64,000 bases of DNA, taken from NCBI GenBank assembly GCA_900175165.2, contig FWWN02000358.1, forward strand, positions 122 through 64,121, written 5' to 3'. How positions within the stretch are numbered: the first letter of the stretch is position 1; each line of letters opens with the position of its first letter. The DNA is from Rhizomucor pusillus (Eukaryota; Mucoromycota; Mucoromycetes; Mucorales; Lichtheimiaceae). Positions 41,422-54,088 of this stretch are shown in pieces. Below the pieces are notes generated by a model. That model was not told the origin of the DNA. It saw only the letters and a program-made list of their open reading frames with translations, and did no database searches. Position numbers and translations under genes: made by a program.

Positions 41422-42385
41422 CTACCAGTTATAGAAAGGCTTGGGGTTGTAGATCGGTTTGTCTTCTACTAAAGGTGTCCAGACCTTCTTAGTTTCCTTC
41501 CAACCGCGAATGTTTCGTCTAGAAGACTTGTCGGCTGTTTGCTCGACTGGAGCGGCTTCCTTGAAGATGAATTTGATGTGTGCTCTCGGGATGTCTCTAA
41601 TACCAATGCGACCCTGGGCGTGATATTTCACAGTCTTTCGGTACTGGCCTTTTCCAACCCACGCTTGATCTATTGACAATGTCAAATAAATTAAAATCAG
41701 ATGTTGTTCTCCTCCACTGTAGCTGATCAACATACCGATGACAAGGTTCTTCATGCCCTTTTGTAATTCGGCGTTTCGTCTGGCGAGGACAAGGTTGCTA
41801 AGAATACGCTTTGCTGCCTTCTTTTTTGAAAACTCCATCTGCTTAATAGCTTCGTCGATGTGTAAACCTGCAATTTGTCGTGCAAGCATGTTAAGTTTCC
41901 GGGGTCGTGCCTTGAAGTTTGCCGAAGAAATTCGATACTGTGTGCCATTCCATAATAAAAATGATTTGTCACGTTAGTACACAGAAAGATGAGTACGTAT
42001 CTGGTTTTCTTTGTCGCATGTTACCTCTTTGGCCGCTTCCTTCTTGTCGCTGGTTGCTGCTGTTTCCGGTTCCACTTTAACGCTGTCGAAAAGTGACGAA
42101 GCACCTACGTCCGGTCGGCTCGTAAGCGATACACCCTGTGGAGCTTCCTTATTGGCTAATCGAGGTAATGCGATCGAAAAGCTAATAATAAGACGAATGA
42201 GCGCTGAGCAACGTGAATCGATATTGTATCTGCAATCGTACCGAGCAATCTGAGCAGAGCGCAGTGACGACGACCATTGAGACAGTGGCCGAAGAAGAGA
42301 AGCTGAAGGTAACAGTTAGAGACATTTCATTCTTGTATGCCTGTTGTTGCCCTGGAAAATACTCACTTAGAGATCTCTGTGACAT
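41422..42385 (-). CDS. MRPL22: Mitochondrial large-subunit ribosomal protein uL22m
   Basis: Five exons (42385-42367, 42302-42242, 42181-42025, 41937-41736, 41669-41422) join in phase to give 228 residues. The uL22 domain starts at ARPRKLNMLARQIAGLHIDEAIKQM and continues through SKKKAAKRILSNLVLARRN to the beta-hairpin GRIGIRDIPRAHIKFIFKE that lines the exit tunnel; a C-terminal extension (ending KPFYNW) follows. The N-terminus MSQRSLTSLLRPLSQW, assembled from two tiny exons (19 and 61 bp), is Arg/Ser-rich and acid-free, as in a mitochondrial presequence, which strongly supports the model. CTAAC branch sites precede the acceptors. The first exon contributes only six codons and one base. Confidence 0.93.
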
Positions 42386-42417
42386 GTCGGTTGTGACAGG
42401 TAAAAAAAACTGTTGTG

Positions 42418-42924
42418 GTCCGAGACTTTCAATTTTTCGTTGTTGAAAATGAGAGCTGGCTCCGAAATTTCTCTTGTGACGACAGCAATGGTTTCCAAAG
42501 AAGTGGTGCTCGCTTGTGGGATGAAAACGATATTCCATGTATTAATGCATATATATGTTACGATACCTCTAATATTAAGCTTGATGTACAATCAGCAGAA
42601 AATCATCGACAAATGTTGGCAGCAAGAGAATATGCCGGCCTCGTAGTAGAAATTCGATTCAATTATCTGTTAAGGAACATTTCGCATCACTACTTCAAGC
42701 ATCAACTTACCGAAACTCGGTCTATCCGGATTGGCAATACCGAAAATGATCCAACGAAAGGGCCAATAAGTAAATCAATACACAAAAATAAGGAAAAAGT
42801 TCACAGTGCAAGAGTTCCAAGCAACGACTTTGGATGGAGCAAGCACGAACTAGTTATAAAGACACTAGAAACAAGTACTCATAAGCTCCTTTTGAGCCCT
42901 CGCTTTGGGTATAACAACAGCTAA
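42418..42924 (+). CDS. Unidentified open frame, probable 3' exon(s) of a gene
   Basis: A plus-strand frame stays open for about 169 codons from 42415 with no ATG at its beginning; the first in-frame ATG is at 42613, which would leave 103 residues. The composition is protein-like: GARLWDENDIPCINAYICYD, then REYAGLVVEIRFNYLLRN, and a polar Lys/Ser-rich C-terminus. The first exon may lie just upstream, sharing a promoter with MRPL22 (start at 42385, opposite strand), but I could not find a splice pair in phase. I do not recognise a family. It could also be a gene remnant. Confidence 0.3.
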   Translation, partial: VRDFQFFVVENESWLRNFSCDDSNGFQRSGARLWDENDIPCINAYICYDTSNIKLDVQSAENHRQMLAAREYAGLVVEIRFNYLLRNISHHYFKHQLTETRSIRIGNTENDPTKGPISKSIHKNKEKVHSARVPSNDFGWSKHELVIKTLETSTHKLLLSPRFGYNNS

Positions 42925-43046
42925 TCATGATTGAAATTGGCAGACGGCAGAATCTGCTAGGAGCTTAAACCATGCGGAGTTAAGGATGCAATGCGCCTGT
43001 GCACATCGAATCGTCTTTGGTTTGACTCTTACGGTCCTTACACAGC

Positions 43047-45187
43047 ATGAAGTCAAATCCTTCACGGCAATACAGTCCACCAGCACCTATGTCGTCGCTG
43101 ACGGCATCCTTCTATCGTCAAAACTCATCTCGAAATGGCTCATCGTCGGCTCACGGTTCAGCTTTGAATCTTCCAGACACACACGATCTGTCCAGCATTA
43201 AAGCCGATCTGGAGAGTATCCTACCGCATACAGAAATGCGCTTGCAGAGGCTAAAGGAAGACATGGAATCACTGGACAAGAGCCTGGGTCGTCGTGACCA
43301 AGGTGAGTCTGCTGATCAAAAGTGACCGTTTCAAGGACTGTTGCTCACAGTTCTTATATAGACAAGACAAAGTCAGCAGGAGGAGGTCTTGTCGATAGGA
43401 CGCGTGTAAAGCAGGAACCAGGAGGTTAGCGATAGAAAGGAGACACAACTGCAGTTTGGACTATACTTGGTCTAACTATGCGTATTTGCAGAGGATCCGT
43501 CGGCTTTGCATTCATCCTCGAAAAGTCAGATGGACAGACAAGCGTAAGTGGATCACAATGTACATTCTGCAGATCGTAAACTGGATTGACAAATATAAAC
43601 TAGGGCTTTGGAGGCTCTGCGACGAAGACGACGGAGGGAGGATATGGATAGCGCGGATGAAGATACAAAAGGTAGATGCAACTGTGTATACATCAGGACG
43701 TGCGCAGAGACTTACGTTAGCCATGAATCACGCACAAAAGCCGAATCGCCGCAACATCTTGCAAAGGTCAAAAGAACAGATAACGCCTCGTCTGCAAGCT
43801 CTCGCAATGCATCGCCACCTCCTGCACAGAGAAAAAAGAAAGCCTCTAAAAATGTAAGGATATCAGACAATTGCAACCTAAGTGACTGTGCTAAAAGATA
43901 ACAGGTGAACCAGAAACAAAATAATGCGAATCATGATCTCGACTTTGTTCGTGTCAAACCGAAAGATCAAGTACCTATAATGACGTTCTGGTCAGCCCTT
44001 GAACCTTACTTTCGCCCGCTGACAGAAGATGATCGCAAGTTTCTGTTAGAAAAGGTCAGCAACTTCCGGTGTTTCAATGATATTATTTCATGCAACTTAC
44101 ATTGCTGGAAATTAAAGGGCGACGATGTGCAACCATATCTGCTTCCACCACTAGGTCGGCATTATCGAGAAGTTTGGGCAGACGAAGATCGAGGTATTTC
44201 CCCACACAGCAGCAGTAGCAGCAGCAGTCGACCAGGTTCACCGCTTAATCGACGCGATGACGCTCAAAAGTCAGAAAAGGGCGATATCGCTTCTAATGAA
44301 CCACCAGCAAGATATTTACGATCAAATGTGCAGATGTCAGAAGATTATCTACTGACAGAAGATCTGAGTTGCGGGAGCCTCTCTGAGAGACTCTTAAGCA
44401 GCCTCGTCATCGAGGATATTGTGGATGCAGATGAATTGAAGGCTCTCATTGCCGAAAACGACGTAGGAGACAGCGAGGGTATGGCTGTTGATGCAGAAGA
44501 TACCATACATAAAGAGGGACGGACTATCGTAGAGCTGTCTTACGAAGCACCAGAAGAAGTAGTGCATTTTGAGGAACGGTTGAAAAGAGAATTACGATAT
44601 GCGGGTCTTTTCGGAGACGATGATGTAATAGATCAAGTGTCGTTCGCAAGTATCCTTTGGAGAAAACATCTAATCATTGAACTACTAGGTGGACTGGAAT
44701 GCACGTGAAGACGATGAAATATGTGCAGAAATTCGACGTCTTGGCCGAGAACTCAAAGAACAAGTGGAAACCAATGAATTTCGAAAAAAGCGATTGTTGG
44801 AAGTTGTCGATCAGCAGTTGCAATATGAGCAATACCGCAGTGTATTGGATACCCTAGATGCACAGGTAGAGCAAGCGTACGCCAAGCGCTTCGTAAGTAT
44901 TGAAATTATGACCTTATTTCGAATGTAAGCCGCTGATATCCTTTGAACAGCGTGTTCCAAAGTCCAAGAAACGAAAGTCAGGATCTGCACCTCGGGCGAC
45001 TCTGTCTGAGAATGCTGTCAGTGCAATGGAAAAGAGGAAAACTTGGGTTAACTCGCTCGGTCCTATATTTCAAGACAAAAATATGGTGATGCCCTCCAAA
45101 TCAATATACAGCACAGATGAAGATATGGAAAGCAATGCTGATAACACCGCTCAAAGTCAATCACCCACCTCGCAACCGCAACAGTAA
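43047..45187 (+). CDS. NGG1: SAGA/ADA histone acetyltransferase subunit Ada3
   Basis: Eight exons (43047-43302, 43362-43424, 43492-43543, 43604-43853, 43905-44054, 44118-44624, 44689-44892, 44951-45187) give 572 residues. Ada3/Ngg1 links Gcn5 and Ada2 in the SAGA and ADA coactivator complexes. The conserved C-terminal domain is clear: DWNAREDDEICAEIRRLGREL, then FRKKRLLEVV and YRSVLDTLDAQVEQAYAKR. Upstream lies the family's PIMTFWSALEPYFRPLTEDD block and LLPPLGRHYREVW. The N-terminus holds a helical stretch (SIKADLESILPHTEMRL). Exon 4 may contain an extra 36-bp intron (43672-43707): its removal keeps frame and drops the odd Cys-rich stretch GRCNCVYIRTCA, giving 560 residues. A serine run (SSSSSSS) lies at 44208-44228. 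Confidence 0.93.
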
Positions 45188-45469
45188 CTACCTAGCTTTC
45201 CGAATCAATTCTTTCCTTAGCTTTTCCTTTCCTGTAAATTTACCCTTGCTTTACTTGTTTCGCTTTACCGTTCCTTATGTCTATTGTTTGCTTTAAAATT
45301 GTCAGTCAGTAAAGAGAATATCACTTTCGTTCGGCTATCATTTCCTTTTTTGTGCATTTTCAATGCAGCTCGGACCAGTGGCTTGGGGCGAAAAAGTTAC
45401 CTGCCCAGTTGGGTCGTCTTAGAACTTCGGATCGTCTCGAAAAGCAAGTCAAAAAAATCGGACGACTCA

Positions 45470-48400
45470 ATGGAGGCCAAGTTTGAAAAGATACGTGGCC
45501 AGGTTAACTCCAAGCAGGAGAACCAGATACTGGTGTGTATATACTTTTTCTGCATAGGCGGTCTATATGTTGCTAAGTTTTTGATAACTCTGCAGTATGC
45601 TCGAACGTTGCTCGCGATCGAAGAGGTAGCGATTCCGAAACACAACGTTAATCGACAACTACGCTGACGTTTGAGTAACTAGACAATTAGAGAGCAGAAT
45701 GGTCAATTGACACCGACGGCATACTACGGTGCTATTGTGAGTTTTTATCAAAAGTTGTGCCTGAAGAGCTACTGTCCCGGTCTTAACGAGGTTGCGCCCT
45801 GTTTCGTAGATGACGACTTTGCAAGCGACGTCAGCGGACAACGAAGTAGCAGGAGCTTTAGTTTATTTGCTCGATGAAGTGCTTCCAAAGTATGTTGTGG
45901 AGGGCTAATTACAGTGATCTTGAAACTTACTAGCTTTCTGTACGCAGTCTTCCGCAAGCTGTAGTGCGTGCAAAGTTCAGCGACGTCCTTCCGGTTCTCG
46001 AGAAAGTATATGAACAGCATAGCGAGGAGCAGCCTGTCGTGCGGTCTATTGTTGGATGTCTCCAGGAACTTTTGGTGAATTTGGATGCCGCCATGTGGTC
46101 AATTCCTTTCGCCAAAAAGTCTTACCATCTGTTGCTGGTATTGAGCGCTAATGCATCACCAAAGGTTGGTTCTGGAATTGAACAAGGAGCAATTTGAAGG
46201 TTAAAGTCTTACGAATCCATGACAAAGGCGAGAAAAGGCGCACAGGATGCCATTAGATATGTTCTTTCTCGACCGCCGCCTCCGACAACAGTTCATCCAG
46301 CAGCAGGCATGACGGCCGAATTTGTACTTCGAGTATTACAGGAAGCTACCAAGTTGGATCAGCACGCTGCGCAGCAAATACTTGCGCTTTTAAAGACCAT
46401 CGTGCCATACTGGCCTCCAAACGTAAGGACGACAATTTAGAACCAAAAATTATAAGATAGTGCTAAAACTATTTTTTTTTTATTCCATAGCAATTCGCTG
46501 TTCTTTGCCATACGTTGCTCCAGCTGCCAAAGTTTAACAATATTTTCTTGACGAAAGCAACCTTTGAGGTTTTTGAAGCCCTTTTTGACGTTCAAGAGAC
46601 AGATATCGATCAGGACAAATTTGCTACGCTCTTGAGGGTGAGTGCTGAAAAATGAAGGTGTGATGTAGAGTGGCCTAGATATTGATCCAAATTAATAGGC
46701 TATTTGTGACATGAAACCTGCAGCCATCGACGAAAGATTGCTGCCAACTTGGCTACTCATTGTCAGCAAAGCTTTTCCAGCCTATGCAAAGTATGGATTT
46801 GGAAAATAGATGGAAAACATGAAAAACTAATTGGGCTTGTACTTTTTTTGTAGGATGGATGCCAATCAGTGCGCTGCCGAAATTTCAACTGTTTTCGAAG
46901 TGATTTTCGACGATTTCCGACAGGAATCACGCTGCTACAAACAAATTGCAAACTGCTTGAGCCAACTTGTCGAATACTGCATAACCGATGATATGATCCA
47001 GCGCGCGAGCAACGGCGAAACTAACGGCTTAACTCAAATTATCTCTGCAGCTGAGAGAGGTCTGGGTGTTCATTATCAACCAGCATGGAACAATGTCATG
47101 ACAGTTCAGCAAGCTCTATTCCGTCGACTACACCGCTCAGCTGCACCTCTCATGAACGAATGCGTTGCACTTTTGGGTGAACTTCGTTTGTCGCCTGTAG
47201 AGTCATACAAAGAACAGCTTGACAAGACACTCGGTGCTGCTATTGAAACCATGGGTGCAGAGAACTTCCTTGCAATCCTTCCTCTCAACTTGGAGGCACC
47301 AAACTCTTCGACAGCTGTTGGTCGAGCTTTCTTGCTGCCTTTGCTGAAGTCGTATCTTACCAACACCTCGCTCGGTTATTTTGTAAACGTCTTGATACCT
47401 CTGGCTGATCGACTTCACGAAAGAGGCCAATCCGCCGCTGATCGCGAACTCGCTCTACAGGCAAAGGTTTACGAAACGCTTGTCAATCAGATTTGGAGTT
47501 TGGCACCGGGATTCTGCGATCTGCCTACTGACTTGACCTCCGCTTTCAACGATCAAGTTGCGGAACGTTTCAGCTCTTTGCTCTACACTCAACCAGAACT
47601 ACGCCCAACCATTGCGCAGGCACTTCAGCTGCTGGTCCAAAAGAACGAGGCTCTCAAAAATTCTGGTGCAACAGATGATGATTTGAAGAAGGCATACGGC
47701 ATAACCAAAGCTAAGGCAGCCGAGAACATCAAACATATGAGCAAATTTGCTGTCAACTATTTGGCCGTATTTTTCAACGTTTTCAGTCAGATCGCTCCTG
47801 CGTACCGAGGTTTCCTCAATGAAGTCATCAAGAGCTATTTGGGAATTGTTTCAGCAGAGGTAATACTGAATTGATGCAGTTATCTTGTTTAACAAGAGAT
47901 CGACCCATTATTCTGTATGTAGGAGGTCAACTCTACGTTCAAGAAGGTTCTCGGTTTGCTCTCCCAAGCACTTCAGGATCCCAATCCACCGAAGGCCAGC
48001 AGCGATCAAACGGCATTGGCACCCATGTCCCATACAATGCTTGACTTGGCTGTGATTATGATTCCATTTTTGGACTTAGAATCCGCTGAACTATTGTACA
48101 ACGGCACAATGACATCGCTTCTCGATAAGAAGGATGATCCACTGCTGCAAAAGAAGGGATACAAGGTATTGCGACATTTGCTTTCCCAGCCTGTCGGTCA
48201 ACAAGTTGCCAGCAGTCGTATCTCCGATTTAGAATCTAAGCTGTTGCAAGAAACCGAGTCATGCACAGCTTCTGCTCGCAAAGATCGTATCAGAACACTT
48301 TTAGGCGTTGTTTCCCTCCTTCCCACCACAGATCTCCACTTTATACCGGCCATCTTGTCTGAGGCTGTTCTTGGCACAAAAGATACCAGCGAAAAAACTC

Positions 48401-49931
48401 GAAACTTTTCATTCTCGCTGCTCATCGAAATGGGCAAAAAGATGAAGCAGGGCGGTATCATTAGATCTAGTCTAGTGGAGGGCATGGATGAAGGTGTGCC
48501 CGATGGTAAGTGGCATTGTTTGTAGCATAATCATTGCAAATCAATTGACCTATTTCGCTTTTCTAAAAGCAACGGCCAGTATCTCCGAGTATTTCACCAT
48601 GGTTACGGCCGGTCTTGCAGGCACGACCGCACACATGATTGCTGCAACCATCACGTCTTTGTCGCGTCTCTTGTTTGAATTTAAAGGTATGTCCTCCTTT
48701 TACGTTGAATGATATTTTCATCTCTAACTAGTAACTGCTTAGATGACTTGCCGATTGACACGGTTGTTGAACTCTTACAAACCATGAATATCTTTGTTGC
48801 ATCCACCAACCGAGAGATCGTCAAGGCTGCGCTTGGTTACGTCAAGGTCTGCATTGTTATCTTGGATAGCATGCTGATTGAATCCGAACTTGGAGGCATT
48901 ATCGAAAATCTACTTAAATGCAGCCATCAAACACGTAATCAATTCAAGCCGAAAATCAGACACATCTTTGAACGATTGATAAGAATCTTTGGGTAAGTTT
49001 TGAACGACATGTATTAATTGCGAACAATCCTTTTAATCACTATTTTCTATGTAGATATGAACGTATCTCGGCACTGATCCCTGAAGAAGATAAGAAATTA
49101 ATTACCAATATACAAAAGCGTCGCATGCGAGCAAAGAGAAGAAAGGTAGCTGCTGAAAGCCATCACAGCGAAGACGATGAGGAAATGGGAGATGCTCGCG
49201 TATCAGCAAGGAAGACCAGTGCTGGCTTCCACGATGCGTACGAAGAAGTTTTGTACGGCAGCGAAAGTGAATTGGAAGGAACGGATGATGAAGGACAAGG
49301 CCCTGTCAAGGCTGCCAGCTCTAAAAAGAACAAGAAGAAGCAAGGCAGCGCTGGCGATGCTTTCATTCGCGAGGGCGATGAAGATAGCCCGCTGGATTTC
49401 CTGGATCGGTCTGCTCTTGGTCGAATCACATCCAGCAAACCTGTGCAGCGCAAGGCACAGAACTTGTCCAAGGACGTTAAATACGATGAAGAAGGCCGCA
49501 TGATCTTTAAAGAATCCGACAGCGAAGCATCCGATTCAGGTGAAAGCGAAGAGGAAGAAGATTATTACATGCAAGCACAAAAGAGCGCAGATGGCTTTGT
49601 GCGTACCGCTCGTAACAAGATCAAGTTTAAGAAGGGAGTTAAAGAAGATGATGTTGATGAGGATGATGCCATGGATGTGGATGGATCTGCAAAACGCAAA
49701 AAGAAGGCGCAGAGATACGAAGCACTTGGCAAAGAATATCGATCCAAGGTAAGACATTAATACGATTGATCTTGAAAACTGTACTTATGTCTTGTGTAGA
49801 AAGCGAGAGGTGATATCAAGGCCAAAGGCAAGGCAGATCCTTACGCGTACGTTCCTCTCAGCAAAGTTACCAAGCGCAAAGGACGCAGCAAAGGTCCAAA
49901 ACTCACGTTCACTGGCAAACTCAAGCGATAA
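45470..49931 (+). CDS. RRP12: Ribosome biogenesis HEAT-repeat protein Rrp12
   Basis: Fourteen exons (first 45470-45532, second only 30 bp, last 49800-49931), all in phase, give 1215 residues, matching yeast Rrp12 (1228). Rrp12 is an armadillo/HEAT-repeat, karyopherin-like factor that binds pre-40S and pre-60S particles and Ran, and promotes their nuclear export. The N-terminus (TPTAYYGAIMTTLQ) and the NUC173-type central region (AVVRAKFSDVLPVLEKVYEQH to LVNLDAAMWSIPFAKKSYHLLL) match the family; helical repeats continue to about residue 950. The C-terminal tail has acidic and Lys-rich clusters (SEDDEEMGDAR, SKKNKKKQG, SGESEEEEDYY) and ends TFTGKLKR. The acceptor of intron 2 was chosen to keep frame among three consecutive AGs. 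It begins 283 bp after ADA3 on the same strand. Confidence 0.96.
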
Positions 49932-50115
49932 ACACATTCTATATTTCAGCATTTGTATATTCATGTATCCTTTTTATATCATGCGCGTAGAACATAAAGT
50001 TACTTTTGTTTTCTTTTCTTCTCTTTTCCTGTGGATCTGTGCCAATTTTGTTGCTCAAGAAGATACGTCCCCGCCCTTGCCCATTCGGTGTTGTCTTTTA
50101 CCGTCGTGTCATATA

Positions 50116-53100
50116 ATGTTTACTCGGCAAGGCGTCATTCGACTTAGATTTTTGACACCATTCAAGATTGTCCTGCTGATCCTTGTTAAACGCTTGTGTG
50201 CGAATGAGATTCCGCGTGAACTGCTTTCCAGCTACATCTTCAAGTTGCTAAAGTTTGCACAGGTAAAAAAATACGCGACATTTCCACGTGTGTAACATTG
50301 TCTGTTGATGCACTGGGAAGTTGTCGAAAGCATTGAAGGAGCCCCCACTTGATCAAGTCTACGCGAGTCTACGCGAATTTGACGATGAGAAAACTGTGAA
50401 AGATATTCAAACAGATGTAGGTGTACATCGTCCTGTCTCTCTCGGGATAAAAAGAAAGATGTTCACCTCCTTGCCTTTTGCCAGATCGAATCATATTCCG
50501 ATCCATACAGTTTACACATGTTTATGGAAGGAAGTAAGCACGAAACACTCTGTGCAGAGCCCTTTGACCAAAGGTAAACCTATAATACTTCGTCTAGCAA
50601 TTGCGAGTATTCTGGACCTCAGATTTGGCGCGGTAAGAGTATTGATCAGTATCGTTAAGCATCGCCTCAAGTTTTAACCTTTTCGGCATAGGAAAATGAG
50701 ATTGCTCTCGTAAGGATTACTGTACTGTCTAGATAGATTAATTACCAAAAATTATAATATGGTTCTAGGGCAAAGCAAGCGTGCTAGGACTATTTGTTAG
50801 GCGATGTTTGGTTGAATACCATCGAACTTCATTTCCTGACCGGACAAAGCTGTTTACCATTTTCAGGCTCTATGCGACTGGTTACACGATAGACCGTGAC
50901 AACATTAGCTACGACGAGACCGGAGAATACTGCCGAAGCGTGCTTGTTGACGATCCTCTCATGCCAGGCCAAGTCTATGAATATGAGGGTACAGAATATT
51001 TTGCCAGCTTAATGTATATCAGCTTCTTTGGTGATAATCTTTCCTTCTTGTTCTTTAGGATGGATAACCGATAACAAGATAGAAAAGTTTCTGGGAAGAG
51101 AAGCCGAAAAGATCGAGAGTAAGGACAGCAATGGATACATGGTATTGATACTCTGTACACGTTGACTCCATTTACATCTTAGAAACCGGCTCCAGTGATA
51201 TCTCGCCTAGTATGCTGCATAAATATATGTCATTTATCGAGCAACAAGCTCCAGATATTGGCAGAGTTCATCAGTTACGGTAGGTATGCATACTCTACTC
51301 TACTGTAATCTTTTGCCTGACAATTGCTGAATAGTTTCTTGAACTATATCCGGACCGGTGAATACGAGGCAGCAAATGATAGTTTGCGAAGATTTTTCGA
51401 CTCATGCCTCGACGTTCGAGATATGTAAGTAGTCATGTATGTGATGAGCTTATGAACGAACGGTAAATGCTGACGTGCTATTTTCCAAGACCAATATACC
51501 AGTACGCCTTGCTGAACCTCGGAATCATGGAAGTAAAATTCGGACATGCTTCACAAGCACTAGCCGTAAGTTGCTCATTTGTTATTATCTTTGAAAAAAC
51601 GGTAATGTATATATAACGCATCTCAGGTGTTTGAGGAAGCTTTGAGTATGGCGCGTGATCACCAAGATCCGGAATGCTTGAATGAAATATTGAGCTGGGT
51701 GCGGTACATACAAGGCATAGAGAGCAGCCAGGTTGAGCGATACCCACTATATACTGTAAATGAAAACACTGCGGCGAATACAAACGTCATATTCCTGGAG
51801 ATAATGAGCAAGCTGGCATTTGCCAGAGAACTGCTCCGTAGAGTAAGATGCTTGATAATCGATCAGTGAAGAAAAAGCAGCTGACTATGCACTGAACATA
51901 GGGGGACTCGCCGGAAGAGATCTTTGAACAAATCCAGTATAAACCTCAGCAAAGTGTAGTGGATGATGATGAATTTGTTTGTAAATCCAAGCTTTTGCTG
52001 AAATCGTTCCTGTGGAAATATTATGGTATGCATATTAAATGGCAGATCGAGCGCAATTTGACGTTTACAAAAATAGGTGAATTATCTTTATCCAAGATGT
52101 ATCTCGATGCTGCCCTTGACATAAACGTGAGTACTTTTGACGATGCAGAGAAAACGTGTATTCTTGCAGCAGAAATGGCAAGTAGATTTCTGGTATTCAA
52201 GGTTAAGATGCAGACAATAATGTGAATATATACAGCATGCGGATACTGGTGAATTTGAAAAAGCATTTTCCTTGTTAGATCGATTAGCCGAGCGGTACCC
52301 TGATCAATGCGAGATGTCTCTGGCATGGAAATATACTGTTTGTCGTTTACGGCATCGTCTGGCTCAAAGGTAGCAAATTTGATATAGGAAAAAGTTGACT
52401 ATTTGCTGACGTTAACCAAGCAATGATTACAGCGTTCCTGAAACGAAATCTCGATTGGAAGTATCCACGGAGAGCGACGTTGCCGCTTTTGTTTCAGCAA
52501 TGACGCCAGATCAGTATTCTCATGCAGTTTATGAACGTGCACTGGAAATGAGTGAATATTATGATAAAACAGAAGAGGTACAGAATGGTAAAATATGGTG
52601 GCGATGCATTTTTCTAATTACTATTACAAGGCGACCTTCATTTTACAAGAGCATTACGGGGTAGCAGAAAAGAGCAACAATAAGAATGCATGTATTGATA
52701 ATCTCCTGGCAACCGGTGACTTGTTAATGGTAATTGAGTAACCTCCGGCATTCAGACAGTTTTTAAACAAAAGGGGGAATCTCTATTCATAGATCAAAGG
52801 CAACTATGAGCAAGCAGCCGCCTTCTATGATAAAGCGGTTCTGTTAAGTCACGAATCTTACAATATGCTAAAATACTATGCGGCTACTGTAAGCAAGGTA
52901 GAGGCGCTTTTGCATACGAATTCCTGGGATAAGGATGTGAAGACCATGCTCGACCAAATTGCTCCCAGTGTAAGAGTTGAGGATGAAAAACATTGCATTT
53001 CGCTCAATATTTTAAAATATTATAGATTCTCGAGAATGGTTCTCTTGATCTGAAAGGAAGATTTTACAAAGTTTACAGTCAGTTGCTTTTCTTGACTGAA

Positions 53101-53505
53101 ACTGAACGTTCAAAAGCACAGGAAGTGAATTTCGACTATCCCGGTAGGTAAAATTGATACGAAAAGAGGCCATAGCCTTGATATTGACAAGAATGCATAT
53201 CCTGTAGATGATACAGATAGTGTTGATGAGTATGAGCAGTCAGATAGTGACGACGAGGGTTAGTTTTCTCTTGTCAGCTAGGAAGCGTGTAGTGGCTTAC
53301 ATTCGCAATGCTAGATATTACCCAAAGTGCGGATAAATGGCTATATTATGCGGTGAAAGCGAAGAAAGGTTCGATAGTTCACGGCATCCAAAACCGCAGG
53401 CAGGCAACTGACCTTAGCAATGTAGCTTACACCACAGCCGAGCGCATTGACAAGGCGGAAGAAGTACAGACTATGATCAGACGCTACAAAGAACTGCAAC
53501 TGTAG
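50116..53505 (+). CDS. APC5: Anaphase-promoting complex subunit 5
   Basis: Nineteen small exons (first 50116-50262, last 53315-53505) join in phase to 741 residues, close to human ANAPC5 (755). Apc5 is a TPR scaffold in the APC/C ubiquitin ligase, which triggers anaphase and mitotic exit. Diagnostic stretches are LTPFKIVLLILVKRLC near the start, KASVLGLFVRRCLVEYHRTSF, then the TPR core FLNYIRTGEYEAANDSLRRFFD, YQYALLNLGIMEVKFGHASQA and FEEALSMARDHQDPECLNEI (the family's 'NLA.LH..FG...A...L.EAI..A.E..D..CL' pattern). A late acidic insert (DDTDSVDEYEQSDSDDE) precedes the C-terminus. Intron 12 (52178-52235) uses a GC donor, ATG/GCAAGT, the only solution that keeps frame. Intron 4 is 136 bp, the longest in the gene; the 51-bp intron at 52026 is the weakest boundary. 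Confidence 0.88.
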
Positions 53506-53746
53506 GATAATACTTAGTCTATGTAAATATAGCAGCAACACACGGGCGTTCTCGGATTCTATTAAAATGTTCGGATTCTCATTGGAAACGAGACGGTACT
53601 CTGTAAGGTGAAACATGTACAATCAATGCCAGGGGAGGGGAATTATGGATTTCGAATACGAATCTACAGAGAATAAAAAATAATAATGGAAAACAGAATA
53701 ACTACATACAATGAAATAATATGAAGGGGAGAAATATGTAAACAGT

Positions 53747-54088
53747 CTATATACGAATGTTGTCGTTGGCGCATTCAGGGCATTGACCAGTTTGATTATT
53801 TGGCTGGAGAGACACCAATGGATAAACGATGTTGTGTCGGTCACACTTTCGATGGCAACGTGTGCAATAGTCATTCGGATCGCTGCTCAGTGCTCTGTTG
53901 CAATAGGGACAAGCTCGACGACAAGATTCACAAAACCATCCTGGACCCAATGTCCGTCCGCACTCGCCGCATAGAGGCGCTTCTCCGTCGTCTTCGGATG
54001 CATTGTCACGCGGTGGATCGGCATCGGTGTGTGGTTGAGAAAAGAATGTTATTTTCGTGTAAATTTCAGGTTGTAAACGTGGAGGCAT
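53747..54088 (-). CDS. Small cysteine-rich zinc-ribbon protein, orphan
   Basis: An intronless 113-codon frame. Eleven cysteines lie mostly in CxxC knuckles: C40/C43, C53/C56, C60/C63, C75/C78, C82 and C103/C106. This is enough for two or three zinc sites in a tandem zinc-ribbon arrangement (PLCGECGRTLG, WFCESCRRACPYC, YCTRCHRKC, QCPEC). A Pro/Asp/Glu-rich N-terminus precedes it. There is no signal peptide, membrane helix or enzymatic motif. The regular knuckles argue strongly for a real gene despite its size. The function is unknown; such ribbons usually bind nucleic acid or protein partners. It converges on APC5 (242 bp between stops). Confidence 0.65.
   Translation of the reverse strand: MPPRLQPEIYTKITFFSQPHTDADPPRDNASEDDGEAPLCGECGRTLGPGWFCESCRRACPYCNRALSSDPNDYCTRCHRKCDRHNIVYPLVSLQPNNQTGQCPECANDNIRI

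Noticed and set aside
49792..50115. Upstream extension of the APC5 first exon into the RRP12 terminal exon
   Set aside because: The frame is open, but this sequence is the coding end and 3' UTR of RRP12; the ATG at 50116 begins the recognisable APC5 N-terminus.
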